Source: Candidatus Promineofilum glycogenicum
GTDB lineage: Bacteria > Chloroflexota > Anaerolineae > Promineifilales > Promineifilaceae
DNA length: 50,853 bases
Reading direction: 5' to 3'
Assembly: GCA_016707605.1 (NCBI GenBank)
Contig: JADJHJ010000019.1
Location: forward strand, 1-50,853
The notes beneath the pieces were generated by a model. The model ran no database searches. It was not told where the DNA came from and saw only the letters and a list, made by a program, of their open reading frames with translations. This document shows positions 6,597 to 14,311 of the stretch, one piece after another. The stretch's first letter is position 1, and the number at the start of each line of letters is the position of its first letter. The translations under genes and the position numbers were made by a program.

Positions 6597-8958
6597 CACT
6601 GACCTGACTCTCGTCAAAACAAGCCACCGCCTCATTCGTCTCATTGTCAATGACAATGCGCAGCGGGCTGCCGGCGGCGGCGCGCAGGTCGATGACGCGC
6701 ACCAGCGCCTCCAGGTCGGCCGCGTCGGGCGCGAACTCCGTCAGGCGGTTGGGCGCGCCGCGCAACAGCTCCCAATCCATCTCGCTGCCCTCCAGCCCCG
6801 GCTGGATGCCGACGACGACGATGCCCGCCTCGACCACGTCCTCGTAGAAGTCCGTGCCGTAGGCCAGTTCCGGCGGCGGGGTGTAGGGCGGGCTGATCTC
6901 CACCAGCAGCTTGCTGTTGCAGATGTCGCTGTAGGTGACGGGCACGCTCAGGCGGCTGTCAAGGCTGCCCCAGCGGCCGGGGCCGATGAGGCCGAAGCGC
7001 CCGGCGGGCAACAGGTCGTTGAGCGCCGTCACCGTGTCGGCCACGCGCAGGCGCTCCGGGCCGTCGGGCAGGATGTAGTAGCGGTCGGGGTCGATAAACA
7101 CCAGATACTCGATCTGATCGACGGCCGCCGACGGCAACAGGGTCGGCATGGTGAAGAGGCGATCCTTGTCGCGCAGCGGGGTCAGGTCGAGGCCGGGTTC
7201 GTCGGCGTTGCGCCGGTAGAGCGGGCGGCACTCCAGCACGTAGAGGTGGTAGAAGGGGGGGCGGCCGGTGGCGTCTTCGGGCGGATCGTCGGGCCACTCG
7301 AAGTTGACGGCGAACTCCAGGTTCATCGGACTGCCATAGACCTCTTCCAGCCGCTTCAGGGCGGTGCGCATGAGCGTGATAAAGGCCGCGTCGCGCGTCA
7401 GGCCGTCGAAGGTCAACACGATATGCTCGTCCGGCGCCAGGCGCGGCGGCGCGGGCACAAGGGCGTCGCCCGTGTCGAGCGAGGCCACCAGTGACAGGGC
7501 CGGGCCGGCTTCGGCCAGCCCTTCGCGGGCCAATACCGTCACCTGGTCTTGCGTCTCGTGCTCGATGGCGGCCATGTAACGCTGCGAGAAGCGGCGCTTG
7601 TCCTCCACTGAGTCCTCCGGCCGCAGTTGGGGGTGGCTGAGGGCGACCAGGCGCGGGTAGTCCTGGGCCACGCGCTCCACGGCGCGCAGGCTCAACCCGG
7701 TCACCAGCCGCAGAAAGCCGTCGTCGCGGCGGATTTCGGGCGACCAGGCAAACGGGTTCTGGCTGAAGCCCACGCCGCCCAGGTCGGGGTAGAAGTAACG
7801 GCCGCGCCAGTGGCCGGTGACGCGCTGCAACAGGATGGCCATGCGCTCGTCGTAGTCGATCAGGTTGTGCTTGCGACGATAGAGCAGCGCGTCGGGGTTG
7901 AGTGAGCTGGCGTAGACACGGCGGATGGCGTCGAGCACCGCGGCCAGGTTCTCCTCCGGCGTGCCCTGGTTGCCGCAGTAGTAGCTGTCGTACTTGCCGG
8001 CAAAGGCAAAGCCGAAGTTGTCTTCCAGCAGGCTGGACGAACGCACGATGATCGGGCTGTTGCCAAAGGCGCTCAGCAGTTCGCGCACTTCGGCCACCAC
8101 GTAGTCGGGTAGCTCGGTCGCCAGAAAAGCCTCGACGATGCGTGGATACTCGGCGCGAATCTCCTGCACCGGCCGGTACTTCTGGTTCATGTAGTGCTCG
8201 AGCTTGTTCATCAGGAAGAATTCGTAGATGACGTCGGTGCCGATGAACGACGAATCGGGCATGTGGATTTCGGCGCGGCCGTCGGGGTGGCCGCTCAGGA
8301 GTTCGTCCACCGTCTGTAAACTGCGCCAGGCCAGATACATGCCCGCCGCCTTACCGCCGATCTTGCCCGTGCCGATGCGGTGGCTGTGGATGCGCCGCAA
8401 GTCGCCAATGCTCAGCACGCGCTTGGCCACGCCGATGAACGGCAACTGATCGCTCATCAGGCGCTTGATGAGCACGACCTTGATCTCCTCCAGATGGTGA
8501 TGGTGGCGCGCCAGTTCCTCCGGCGACATGCGCTCGTAAATCTCCCCCTGCTGAAAGAGCATCTCCCACGGGGCGATCTCCGGGTTGAAGGAGATGGGGA
8601 TGGTGTCAGACGGAGCCGGGCGGCTGCTGAGCACCTCTTCCAGGAGCAGATCGAGCCGGGCGATGCCCAGGTTGTTGGCAAAGAGAACGTCGGTGTGGGT
8701 GTCGCGGATGCGCTCCAGGCGCAGTTGCCAGGCGTCGGCGTTCTCCTCAAAGTAGGGATCGCCCAGCCCTTCGCGCCTTTGAGAAAGTAGAGCCAACTCG
8801 CGTACCTCGCGCTCGAAGTGGTCGGGATGCACGATGCCGCTCTGGAAAAGCTCCTGGCGCATGCGGTCGCGCACCCGGTCGGCCAGGATGGGGTATTGGG
8901 CCAGCCGGATGTAGATGTCGATGGTCGGCGTCGCCGCGCGGACGGATAGCTCGGTCAT
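6589..8958 (-). CDS. PPDK/PEP-synthase N-terminal-domain protein, paralogue B
   Basis: The 789-residue protein contains a pyruvate phosphate dikinase N-terminal (ATP-grasp) domain: GKIGGKAAGMYLAWR, then IIVRSSSLLEDNFGFAFAGK and a following ERMAILLQRVTG. It lacks the swivelling phosphohistidine domain (no GG-T-SHAA motif) and a PEP-binding barrel, so it cannot run the complete PEP synthase reaction alone. The N-terminal 150 residues and C-terminal 300 residues are shared only with the adjacent paralogue here. Its ATG is 1 nt after the stop of paralogue A (TGACATG), so the two are coupled and probably function together. The true activity is unknown; ATP binding is likely. Confidence 0.85.
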   Translation of the reverse strand: MTELSVRAATPTIDIYIRLAQYPILADRVRDRMRQELFQSGIVHPDHFEREVRELALLSQRREGLGDPYFEENADAWQLRLERIRDTHTDVLFANNLGIARLDLLLEEVLSSRPAPSDTIPISFNPEIAPWEMLFQQGEIYERMSPEELARHHHHLEEIKVVLIKRLMSDQLPFIGVAKRVLSIGDLRRIHSHRIGTGKIGGKAAGMYLAWRSLQTVDELLSGHPDGRAEIHMPDSSFIGTDVIYEFFLMNKLEHYMNQKYRPVQEIRAEYPRIVEAFLATELPDYVVAEVRELLSAFGNSPIIVRSSSLLEDNFGFAFAGKYDSYYCGNQGTPEENLAAVLDAIRRVYASSLNPDALLYRRKHNLIDYDERMAILLQRVTGHWRGRYFYPDLGGVGFSQNPFAWSPEIRRDDGFLRLVTGLSLRAVERVAQDYPRLVALSHPQLRPEDSVEDKRRFSQRYMAAIEHETQDQVTVLAREGLAEAGPALSLVASLDTGDALVPAPPRLAPDEHIVLTFDGLTRDAAFITLMRTALKRLEEVYGSPMNLEFAVNFEWPDDPPEDATGRPPFYHLYVLECRPLYRRNADEPGLDLTPLRDKDRLFTMPTLLPSAAVDQIEYLVFIDPDRYYILPDGPERLRVADTVTALNDLLPAGRFGLIGPGRWGSLDSRLSVPVTYSDICNSKLLVEISPPYTPPPELAYGTDFYEDVVEAGIVVVGIQPGLEGSEMDWELLRGAPNRLTEFAPDAADLEALVRVIDLRAAAGSPLRIVIDNETNEAVACFDESQVSAQ

Positions 8959-8959
8959 G

Positions 8960-11356
8960 TCACGTACTCTGCTCTTGGGCGTCCGACATGCGGCCGGCCG
9001 CCCCTCCTGTCACGTTACCTCTGGCAGTGGTCAGAAAGCCCACGGCCTCGTCGCGCTGGCCGTTCATGAGCACCTGGAGCCGGCGGTCGCCGGGCAGCGC
9101 CGCCAGATCGATGACCTTCAGCAGCCCGGCCAGTGGCGCGTCGGCCGGCAGCAGTTCGGCCAGGGCGTTGGGCGTGTTGGCGAAGAAGGCCCAGTCGAAC
9201 CGGCCGCTGTCCGCTCCCGCTCCCAGATGCAGCGCCAGCGAGTGGATGCCGGCCTCGACGAGGTCCTGAAAGAAGTGGGTGCCGTAGGACAACTCCGGCA
9301 TGTGGCCGTTGTGGGCCACGGCCATCTCGATCAGCACCTTGGTGTTGAAGATGTCGGCGTAGGTGACGTGGACGCCCAGTTCGATGTTGGTGCTGCCCCA
9401 CCGCCCCGGGCCGATGAGCACAAAGCGCTCGTCCTCCAGTCGCTTGTTGAGCCGGCCGATGGCCCGCGCCAACTCCTGGCGCAGCGTCAAGTCTTTGATG
9501 CTGTGGTAGGTCTGCGGATCGACGTAGATGATGTAGCGAACGTCATCGGCCCGGCCGTCGGGCACGAGATGATGGGAGGTGAACAGGATATCCTCGGCCG
9601 GGATGTCGTGGGGAATGGCCACCGGGCCGCCCTCAGTGCGCTGGCTTAGCGGGCGGCATTGCAGGACGTGCAGCCGGTAGCCGGTGTGAGGGTAGTTGGG
9701 CAGGATGTCGACGGTAAACTCCATATCCACCGGCCGGCCATAGGTCGCCTCTAGCCGTTGCAACGCGCCGCGCATCAGGCCGACGAAGTGGCGGTCGCGC
9801 ACCAGCGTGTTGAAGGTCAACACGTACTCGTCGTGGCCGCGCCGCGAGCCAAGGGATACTAGCTCCTCCAGGTAGTCACCGCGGTTGATCGAGACGAGAT
9901 GGCGCAAGTGGGGATAGCTGTTGTTGAGCACGTCGAGGATCGACACCGTCTTGAAGCTGTTGTCCTCCAGGTCAATCACGTCAATCGACCACTGCGAATG
10001 CTGGCGAACGGCGCGGGCGGTCGTCTCCGGGCGCAACTGGGGGTGGCTGAGGGCGATGAGGCGGGGGAAGTCGTTGCTGACGCGCTCCACGGCCCGCGTG
10101 CCGAAGCCCCACACCAGCCGCAGGAAGCCGTCTTCGCGCCGTATCTGGCTGTTCCAGCGGAACGGGTTCTGGCTGAAGGCCACGCCGGCCAGCGTGGGGA
10201 AGTAGTAGCGGCCGAAGCGGTGGCCGACGGCCTCCTGAATGAGAATGGCCATGCGCTCGTCGTAGTCGATCAGGCCGTGCTTCTGGCGATAGAGGATGGC
10301 GTCGGGGTTGAGCGTGCTGGCGTAGACCAGCCGCACGGCGTCGAGCAGGTCGCGCAGGTTCTCCTCGGCCGTGCCCTGGTTGGGGCAGAAGTAGCTGTTG
10401 TACTTGCCGGCGAAGGCGTAGCCGAAGTTGTCTTCCAGCAGGCTGGACGAACGAACGACCAGCGGGCTGTCGCCCATCGAGGCCAGCACGTCGCTGAGTT
10501 GGCGGATAATGCCCGGCGAGAAGTTGCCCTCCAGATGGGCCTCGACGATGCGCGGGTACTCGTCGCGGATGTCGGCCAGCGAGCGGTACTTCTGGTTCAT
10601 GTAGTGGTCGAGGCCGTTGATGAGCCTGAACTCGTAGATGACCTCGGTGCCGATGAAGAAGGAGCGCGGGATGGCCACGTGGCGGCCGATCTCGTCGTCG
10701 GGCGTCTCCCCCTGCAGGATGCGCCAGGCCAGCATCAGCCCGGCTGCCTTGCCGCCGATCTTGCCGCTGCCGATGCGCCGGTTGAAGATGTAGCGCAGGT
10801 CGGCAATGGAGAAGATGCGCTTGGCGATGCCGATGTAGGGCAATTGGTCGCTGATCATGCGCTTGATCAGGACGACCTTGATCTCCTCCAGATGATGCTC
10901 GACGCCCTCGCGCTCGGCCGCCGGCAGCCGTTCGTACAACTCCCCCTGGCGGAAGAGCACCTCCCACGGCGCAACCTCCGGGTTGAAGCGCAACTCCGTG
11001 GAGGGCGTGGGCGAGGGCTGGTGGCGCAGGGTTTGCTGGATGAGCTGTTCCAGCAGGGCCGGGCCGAGGTTGTCGGCGAAGTAGGCGTCAGTCTGGAAGT
11101 CGCGCACGCGGGCCTTGCGCTTCTGCCACACCTGGGCCTCCTCCTGGCCATAAGGGTCGGTCAGCCGTTCGCGGCGCTGCGACTCGATGGCCTTTTCGCG
11201 CACTTGCTGCTCGAACTTGACTTCGCTGATGACGCCGCGTCGGAACAACTCCTGGCGCATGTGCGTCCGAATGGTGTCGGCCAGCAAGGGGTATTGGGCC
11301 AGCCGGATGTAGATGTCGATCGCCGGAGTGGCGCTGTGGGGTGCTGTTGGAGCCAT
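8960..11356 (-). CDS. PPDK/PEP-synthase N-terminal-domain protein, paralogue A
   Basis: This 798-residue protein aligns along its whole length with the next gene: the shared start PAIDIYIRLAQYPLLAD, GSGKIGGKAAGLMLAWR, LVVRSSSLLEDNFGYAFAGK and IGPGRWGS near the end. It likewise carries only the PPDK N-terminal ATP-grasp part and no phosphohistidine domain. The frame is open up to 11845, but the extra 163 codons are antisense to the HIT gene and are excluded. ATG 11356 (MAPTAPHS) is chosen because it aligns with the start of the paralogue. A minus-strand TATAAT (11399-11404) lies 42 nt upstream, giving a leader of about 36 nt. This is the first gene of the two-gene operon. Confidence 0.87.
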   Translation of the reverse strand: MAPTAPHSATPAIDIYIRLAQYPLLADTIRTHMRQELFRRGVISEVKFEQQVREKAIESQRRERLTDPYGQEEAQVWQKRKARVRDFQTDAYFADNLGPALLEQLIQQTLRHQPSPTPSTELRFNPEVAPWEVLFRQGELYERLPAAEREGVEHHLEEIKVVLIKRMISDQLPYIGIAKRIFSIADLRYIFNRRIGSGKIGGKAAGLMLAWRILQGETPDDEIGRHVAIPRSFFIGTEVIYEFRLINGLDHYMNQKYRSLADIRDEYPRIVEAHLEGNFSPGIIRQLSDVLASMGDSPLVVRSSSLLEDNFGYAFAGKYNSYFCPNQGTAEENLRDLLDAVRLVYASTLNPDAILYRQKHGLIDYDERMAILIQEAVGHRFGRYYFPTLAGVAFSQNPFRWNSQIRREDGFLRLVWGFGTRAVERVSNDFPRLIALSHPQLRPETTARAVRQHSQWSIDVIDLEDNSFKTVSILDVLNNSYPHLRHLVSINRGDYLEELVSLGSRRGHDEYVLTFNTLVRDRHFVGLMRGALQRLEATYGRPVDMEFTVDILPNYPHTGYRLHVLQCRPLSQRTEGGPVAIPHDIPAEDILFTSHHLVPDGRADDVRYIIYVDPQTYHSIKDLTLRQELARAIGRLNKRLEDERFVLIGPGRWGSTNIELGVHVTYADIFNTKVLIEMAVAHNGHMPELSYGTHFFQDLVEAGIHSLALHLGAGADSGRFDWAFFANTPNALAELLPADAPLAGLLKVIDLAALPGDRRLQVLMNGQRDEAVGFLTTARGNVTGGAAGRMSDAQEQST

Positions 11357-11398
11357 AATCACTTCACCCGTCGTGTGTCTTGCCCGCGCTCTCGCCTT

Positions 11399-11404
11399 AT
11401 TATA
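11399..11404 (-). promoter_or_regulatory. Candidate -10 box (TATAAT) for the PPDK-like operon
   Basis: A perfect TATAAT on the minus strand lies 42 nt before ATG 11356. No good -35 is seen at 16-18 nt. GGTGA about 8 nt before the ATG could act as a weak ribosome-binding site. Confidence 0.5.
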
Positions 11405-11474
11405 GCAGCAACCGGGCCGGGTGACTCCTCGGAACCAATCCCCCCGGAAAGCTGCCCGTTCCGCCAAATCTGCG

Positions 11475-11480
11475 TATGAT
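11475..11480 (+). promoter_or_regulatory. Candidate -10 box (TATGAT) for the HIT gene
   Basis: TATGAT lies 20 nt before ATG 11501, and an AAGGAG Shine-Dalgarno sits between them. The start point would fall at about 11487, giving a very short leader. No clear -35 was found. It diverges from the PPDK-like promoter. Confidence 0.4.
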
Positions 11481-11500
11481 TCAGGCCCAAGGAGAAGCAC

Positions 11501-11851
11501 ATGTCTACGATCTTCGACCGCATTATCAAAGGCGAGCTGCCGGCCGACATCGTCTACCGCGACGAACTGGTGACCGCCTTCCGCGACATCAACCCCCTGG
11601 CCCCCACTCACATCCTGATCGTGCCCAACAAGGCCATCCCGACCGTCAACGACCTGACCGACGACGACGAGGCCACCGCCGGGCGGCTGCTGCTGGCCGC
11701 GGCCAAAATCGCCGCCCAGGAAGGCATCGCCGAAGGCGGCTACCGGCTGATCATCAACTGCAACCGCGACGGCGGGCAGGAGGTCTATCACCTGCACCTG
11801 CACCTGCTGGGCGGGCGGCGGATGGGGCGGATGGTCATGCCGCAATCGTAG
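11501..11851 (+). CDS. HIT family nucleotide-binding protein (HinT-like)
   Basis: The 116-residue protein is a histidine-triad hydrolase. It begins MSTIFDRIIKGELPADIVY, has the conserved FRDINPLAPTHILIVPNK, and ends with the triad EVYHLHLHLLGGRRMG. HIT proteins of this branch hydrolyse nucleoside phosphoramidates such as AMP-lysine; the middle His of the triad is the nucleophile. It is cytosolic and the length is standard. A strong AAGGAG Shine-Dalgarno precedes ATG 11501. The gene is divergent from the PPDK-like operon, and its 3' end abuts a nested hairpin. Confidence 0.96.
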   Translation: MSTIFDRIIKGELPADIVYRDELVTAFRDINPLAPTHILIVPNKAIPTVNDLTDDDEATAGRLLLAAAKIAAQEGIAEGGYRLIINCNRDGGQEVYHLHLHLLGGRRMGRMVMPQS

Positions 11852-11935
11852 AGACGTTCCGGCGGAACGTCTCGGCTTGGTTACGCGGTCACATATCAGA
11901 CGGAGACGTTCCGGCGCAACGTCTCTACCGCGTAA
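11851..11935. repeat. Nested hairpins with two copies of a GAGACGTTCCGGC palindrome
   Basis: Two near-palindromic 23-nt copies (11851-11873 and 11903-11925) share the arms GAGACGTTCCG and its complement. Around the second copy, TTACGCGGT (11881-11889) pairs with ACCGCGTAA (11927-11935). The block lies between the convergent HIT and M23 genes and contains the TAG stop of the latter. It may act as a bidirectional terminator, although it lacks a long T tract. Confidence 0.8.
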
Positions 11936-13490
11936 CAGCGTTCACGTCCTCGCGGCAGACGCAGGCCTCCTTGGTCACGCTGTCGCGCGTCAGATAGCCG
12001 TCATACTCCGCGCCCGCGCCGGACGACAGCCAGCCGCTCATGTCGAACGGCAGGTCGCCGTCGGCGCTGATCCAGCGGCCGTTGTAGCTGCGCACGACGT
12101 GAACGTGGGTGCCATTGGAGAAGCCCCCCTCGCACGACGGATGGCCCAGCCGGTCGCCGGTGGCCACGCGCGTGCCGGCGGCGATGCGGTCGCGCGTCTC
12201 CAGGTGCATAGACGTGACGGCCCAGCCTGTGCCGGCATAGCCGTCGGCCTGCCCTTCGCCGGTGTCCAGATCAATGACGACCGCGCCGTGGCCGCTGCGC
12301 ACGACGACGCCGGGGGCCATCGCCGTCACCCAGGCGTCGGTCTGGATGCAGCCGGCCTGCTCGCCGGGCGGCACGAAGTCCAGCGCCCCCCAGGCCGAGC
12401 CGGAGTTCCACGCCCCATGCGGCCCGCCGGTGAAGTACCACGTCTCGCCCGCGGCCCAGGGCAACTCCAGCGGCGGAGCGACCAGCGCCGCCGGCAGCAG
12501 TGGCTCGTGGGCGTAGCCGAACGGGTTGCCGAACAGGCGGACGTAGGTAGCGTAGAGGCCATCGGGACCGGTATCGCGCTGCCAACTGTCATAGGTGACG
12601 CCGGCGACCGCGCCGAGAAGGCGCTGCACGCCGGCCGTGCCGTGGTTGATCGTCGGCGCAAACGTCACCTGGGTCGTCTCGCCCAGGTTAAAGCCGCGCA
12701 GCCCGCCGTCGGCCCGGCCGTAGAAGCCCAGATTGAGCAGGTTGGCCGCCCAACTCAGTTGGCGGTAGAGGCCGGTCACGTCGCCGCCCGCGCCCAGCAG
12801 GTCGGCGCGCTCCGGCGGGCCGGCCTGCGTCACCCAGCCGGCGCGGTGCTCCAGCACGGCCAGCAGCAGCCGCGGGCTGACGCTGTGGCGGTCGGCCACC
12901 AGTTGCAGGATGGCCGGGCCGTCCATGCTCTGCCCCTCGACCGTTTCCTGATGGCTCACCAGCCGCCCGCCCAGAGCCGTCACGAAGGCCCTCGCGTCGA
13001 AGCCGGCCGCCCCCGGCCCATAGACCAGTTCCGAGTCGGGTAGTATCTTGAACTCCGGCCCGACCACGCGCTGAATCTCCACCCCCGGCACCTGGAGCTG
13101 CTGGCCAGGAGTGATGATGTCGGGGTTGGTCAGGGCGTTGAGGGCGATGAGTTCGGCCACGGTGGTGTTGTAGCGGGCGGCGATGGTTCCCAGCGACTCG
13201 CCGGCGGCGACAGTATGGGTTCCAGCCGTGCCCGTTGTGCCCGGCGCGACTTCGTAGTGGGCCGCGTCGGGCGTCGGCTGGCCGGTGTAGTCGGGCACGG
13301 GCGTGCCCAGTTGGCCGCTGAGTGGCGCGGCCGAGGTCGGGTCGATGAGGGGCGCGGTCGGCTGGATAACAGGTGTCGTCTCTGGCGGGATGATCGGCCG
13401 CGGCCCCGGCCGGACGCAGGCCGGCAGGGCCAACAGCAGTCCCAGGAGGAGGATGAACCGAAGGCGGCGAAGGGCGGCATAGTGGCTCAT
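11925..13490 (-). CDS. LysM and M23 peptidase-domain lipoprotein
   Basis: The 521-residue protein begins with a lipoprotein signal peptide (RFILLLGLLLALPAC, lipid-modified Cys25). A proline- and threonine-rich linker and one LysM domain (about residues 94-138, HTVAAGESLGTIAARYN) follow. The C-terminal third is an M23/LytM-like domain with GGPHGAWNSGSAWGALDF and HVHVV, which should hold the zinc ligands. It probably binds peptidoglycan and cleaves, or senses, cell-wall peptides at the cell surface. ATG 13490 (MSHYAALRR) is used because the longer frame starts inside an intergenic repeat. The stop lies in the nested hairpin at 11851-11935. Confidence 0.9.
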   Translation of the reverse strand: MSHYAALRRLRFILLLGLLLALPACVRPGPRPIIPPETTPVIQPTAPLIDPTSAAPLSGQLGTPVPDYTGQPTPDAAHYEVAPGTTGTAGTHTVAAGESLGTIAARYNTTVAELIALNALTNPDIITPGQQLQVPGVEIQRVVGPEFKILPDSELVYGPGAAGFDARAFVTALGGRLVSHQETVEGQSMDGPAILQLVADRHSVSPRLLLAVLEHRAGWVTQAGPPERADLLGAGGDVTGLYRQLSWAANLLNLGFYGRADGGLRGFNLGETTQVTFAPTINHGTAGVQRLLGAVAGVTYDSWQRDTGPDGLYATYVRLFGNPFGYAHEPLLPAALVAPPLELPWAAGETWYFTGGPHGAWNSGSAWGALDFVPPGEQAGCIQTDAWVTAMAPGVVVRSGHGAVVIDLDTGEGQADGYAGTGWAVTSMHLETRDRIAAGTRVATGDRLGHPSCEGGFSNGTHVHVVRSYNGRWISADGDLPFDMSGWLSSGAGAEYDGYLTRDSVTKEACVCREDVNAVTR

Positions 13491-13521
13491 GAGCCGAATT
13501 GTACCCGACCCACCATGCGAA

Positions 13522-13590
13522 GAGAAGAAACCACCGATTACGCAGATTTCGCAGATTCTTCTCAATCTGCGTAATCTGTGGTTTCTTCTC
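13522..13590. repeat. Inverted repeat of CAGATT-type 9-mers
   Basis: The left arm, GAGAAGAAACCACCGATTAC (from 13522), and a right arm ending at 13590 pair over about 26 nt. The 9-nt CGCAGATT units lie between. It fills the divergent gap between the M23 lipoprotein gene and the radical-SAM-associated gene. Confidence 0.85.
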
Positions 13591-13618
13591 TGTTTGCCCG
13601 CTAACCGTGGAACGTGGT

Positions 13619-14311
13619 ATGAATCAGCGCGTGACCGAAGAGAGCCAACCCCCGCGCCCCGCCCAACGCCTGCGCCTGACCTTCAGCAAGGACGGCCCGG
13701 CGCGCTTCATCAGCCACCTTGACCTGGCCCGCGCCCTGGAACGGGCGCTGAACCGGGCCGCGCTACCCGTGGCCTACACCCAGGGCTTCAATCGCCGGCC
13801 GCGCCTGTCGCTGGCTGCGGCCCTGCCGCTGGGCTACACCAGCGCCGCCGAGGTGGCCGACGTGTGGCTGACCGAGCCGGTCGAGCCGGAGGCGTTTCGG
13901 GCGCGGCTGATGGCCCGCATGGCCCCCGGCATCGTCGTCCTGGCGGTGGAGGAAGCGCCGTTGGCCGCGCCATCGTTGCAGCAGCAGTTGGCCGAATCGA
14001 TCTATGAAGTGGAGTTGCCGGCAACGGTGAATGGCGATGCGCTACGGCAAGCGGTAGCCGAACTGCTGGCCATCGAGAGTCTCATGCGCCAGCGCCACCG
14101 GCCCAAAGATAATAAGTCCAGGCCGTTCGATCTCCGGCCGCTGATCCTCGACCTGGCTATGCCAGAGGGGGACGATGGCCCGCCCCGGCTGCGGCTGCGT
14201 CTGGTGCAGTCGGCCACGCAGATGGGCCGCCCCGACGACGTGCTGGCCGCGCTGGGGCTGGAGCCGCTCGACGCCCGCATCCACCGCGTCGCCCTGGGCT
14301 TTGCCGGCTAG
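13619..14311 (+). CDS. TIGR03936 family radical SAM-associated protein (DUF2344)
   Basis: The 230-residue protein has the DUF2344 hallmarks: LRLTFSKDGPARFISHLDLA, then VAYTQGFNRRPRLSLAAALP with LGYTSAAEVADVWL. This domain usually follows or is fused to a radical SAM enzyme of the TIGR03960 type. Here it stands alone, and no radical SAM gene lies in the window. Its biochemical role is unknown, but it is broadly conserved. ATG 13619 is chosen because upstream codons lie in the CAGATT inverted repeat. The stop overlaps the stop of the convergent gene (CTAG, 14308-14311). Confidence 0.88.
   Translation: MNQRVTEESQPPRPAQRLRLTFSKDGPARFISHLDLARALERALNRAALPVAYTQGFNRRPRLSLAAALPLGYTSAAEVADVWLTEPVEPEAFRARLMARMAPGIVVLAVEEAPLAAPSLQQQLAESIYEVELPATVNGDALRQAVAELLAIESLMRQRHRPKDNKSRPFDLRPLILDLAMPEGDDGPPRLRLRLVQSATQMGRPDDVLAALGLEPLDARIHRVALGFAG

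Noticed and set aside
11357..11845. 163-codon N-terminal extension of the PPDK-like protein A
   Set aside because: It is antisense to the HIT gene, starts far inside that gene, and the paralogue next to it begins at the ATG 11356 equivalent.
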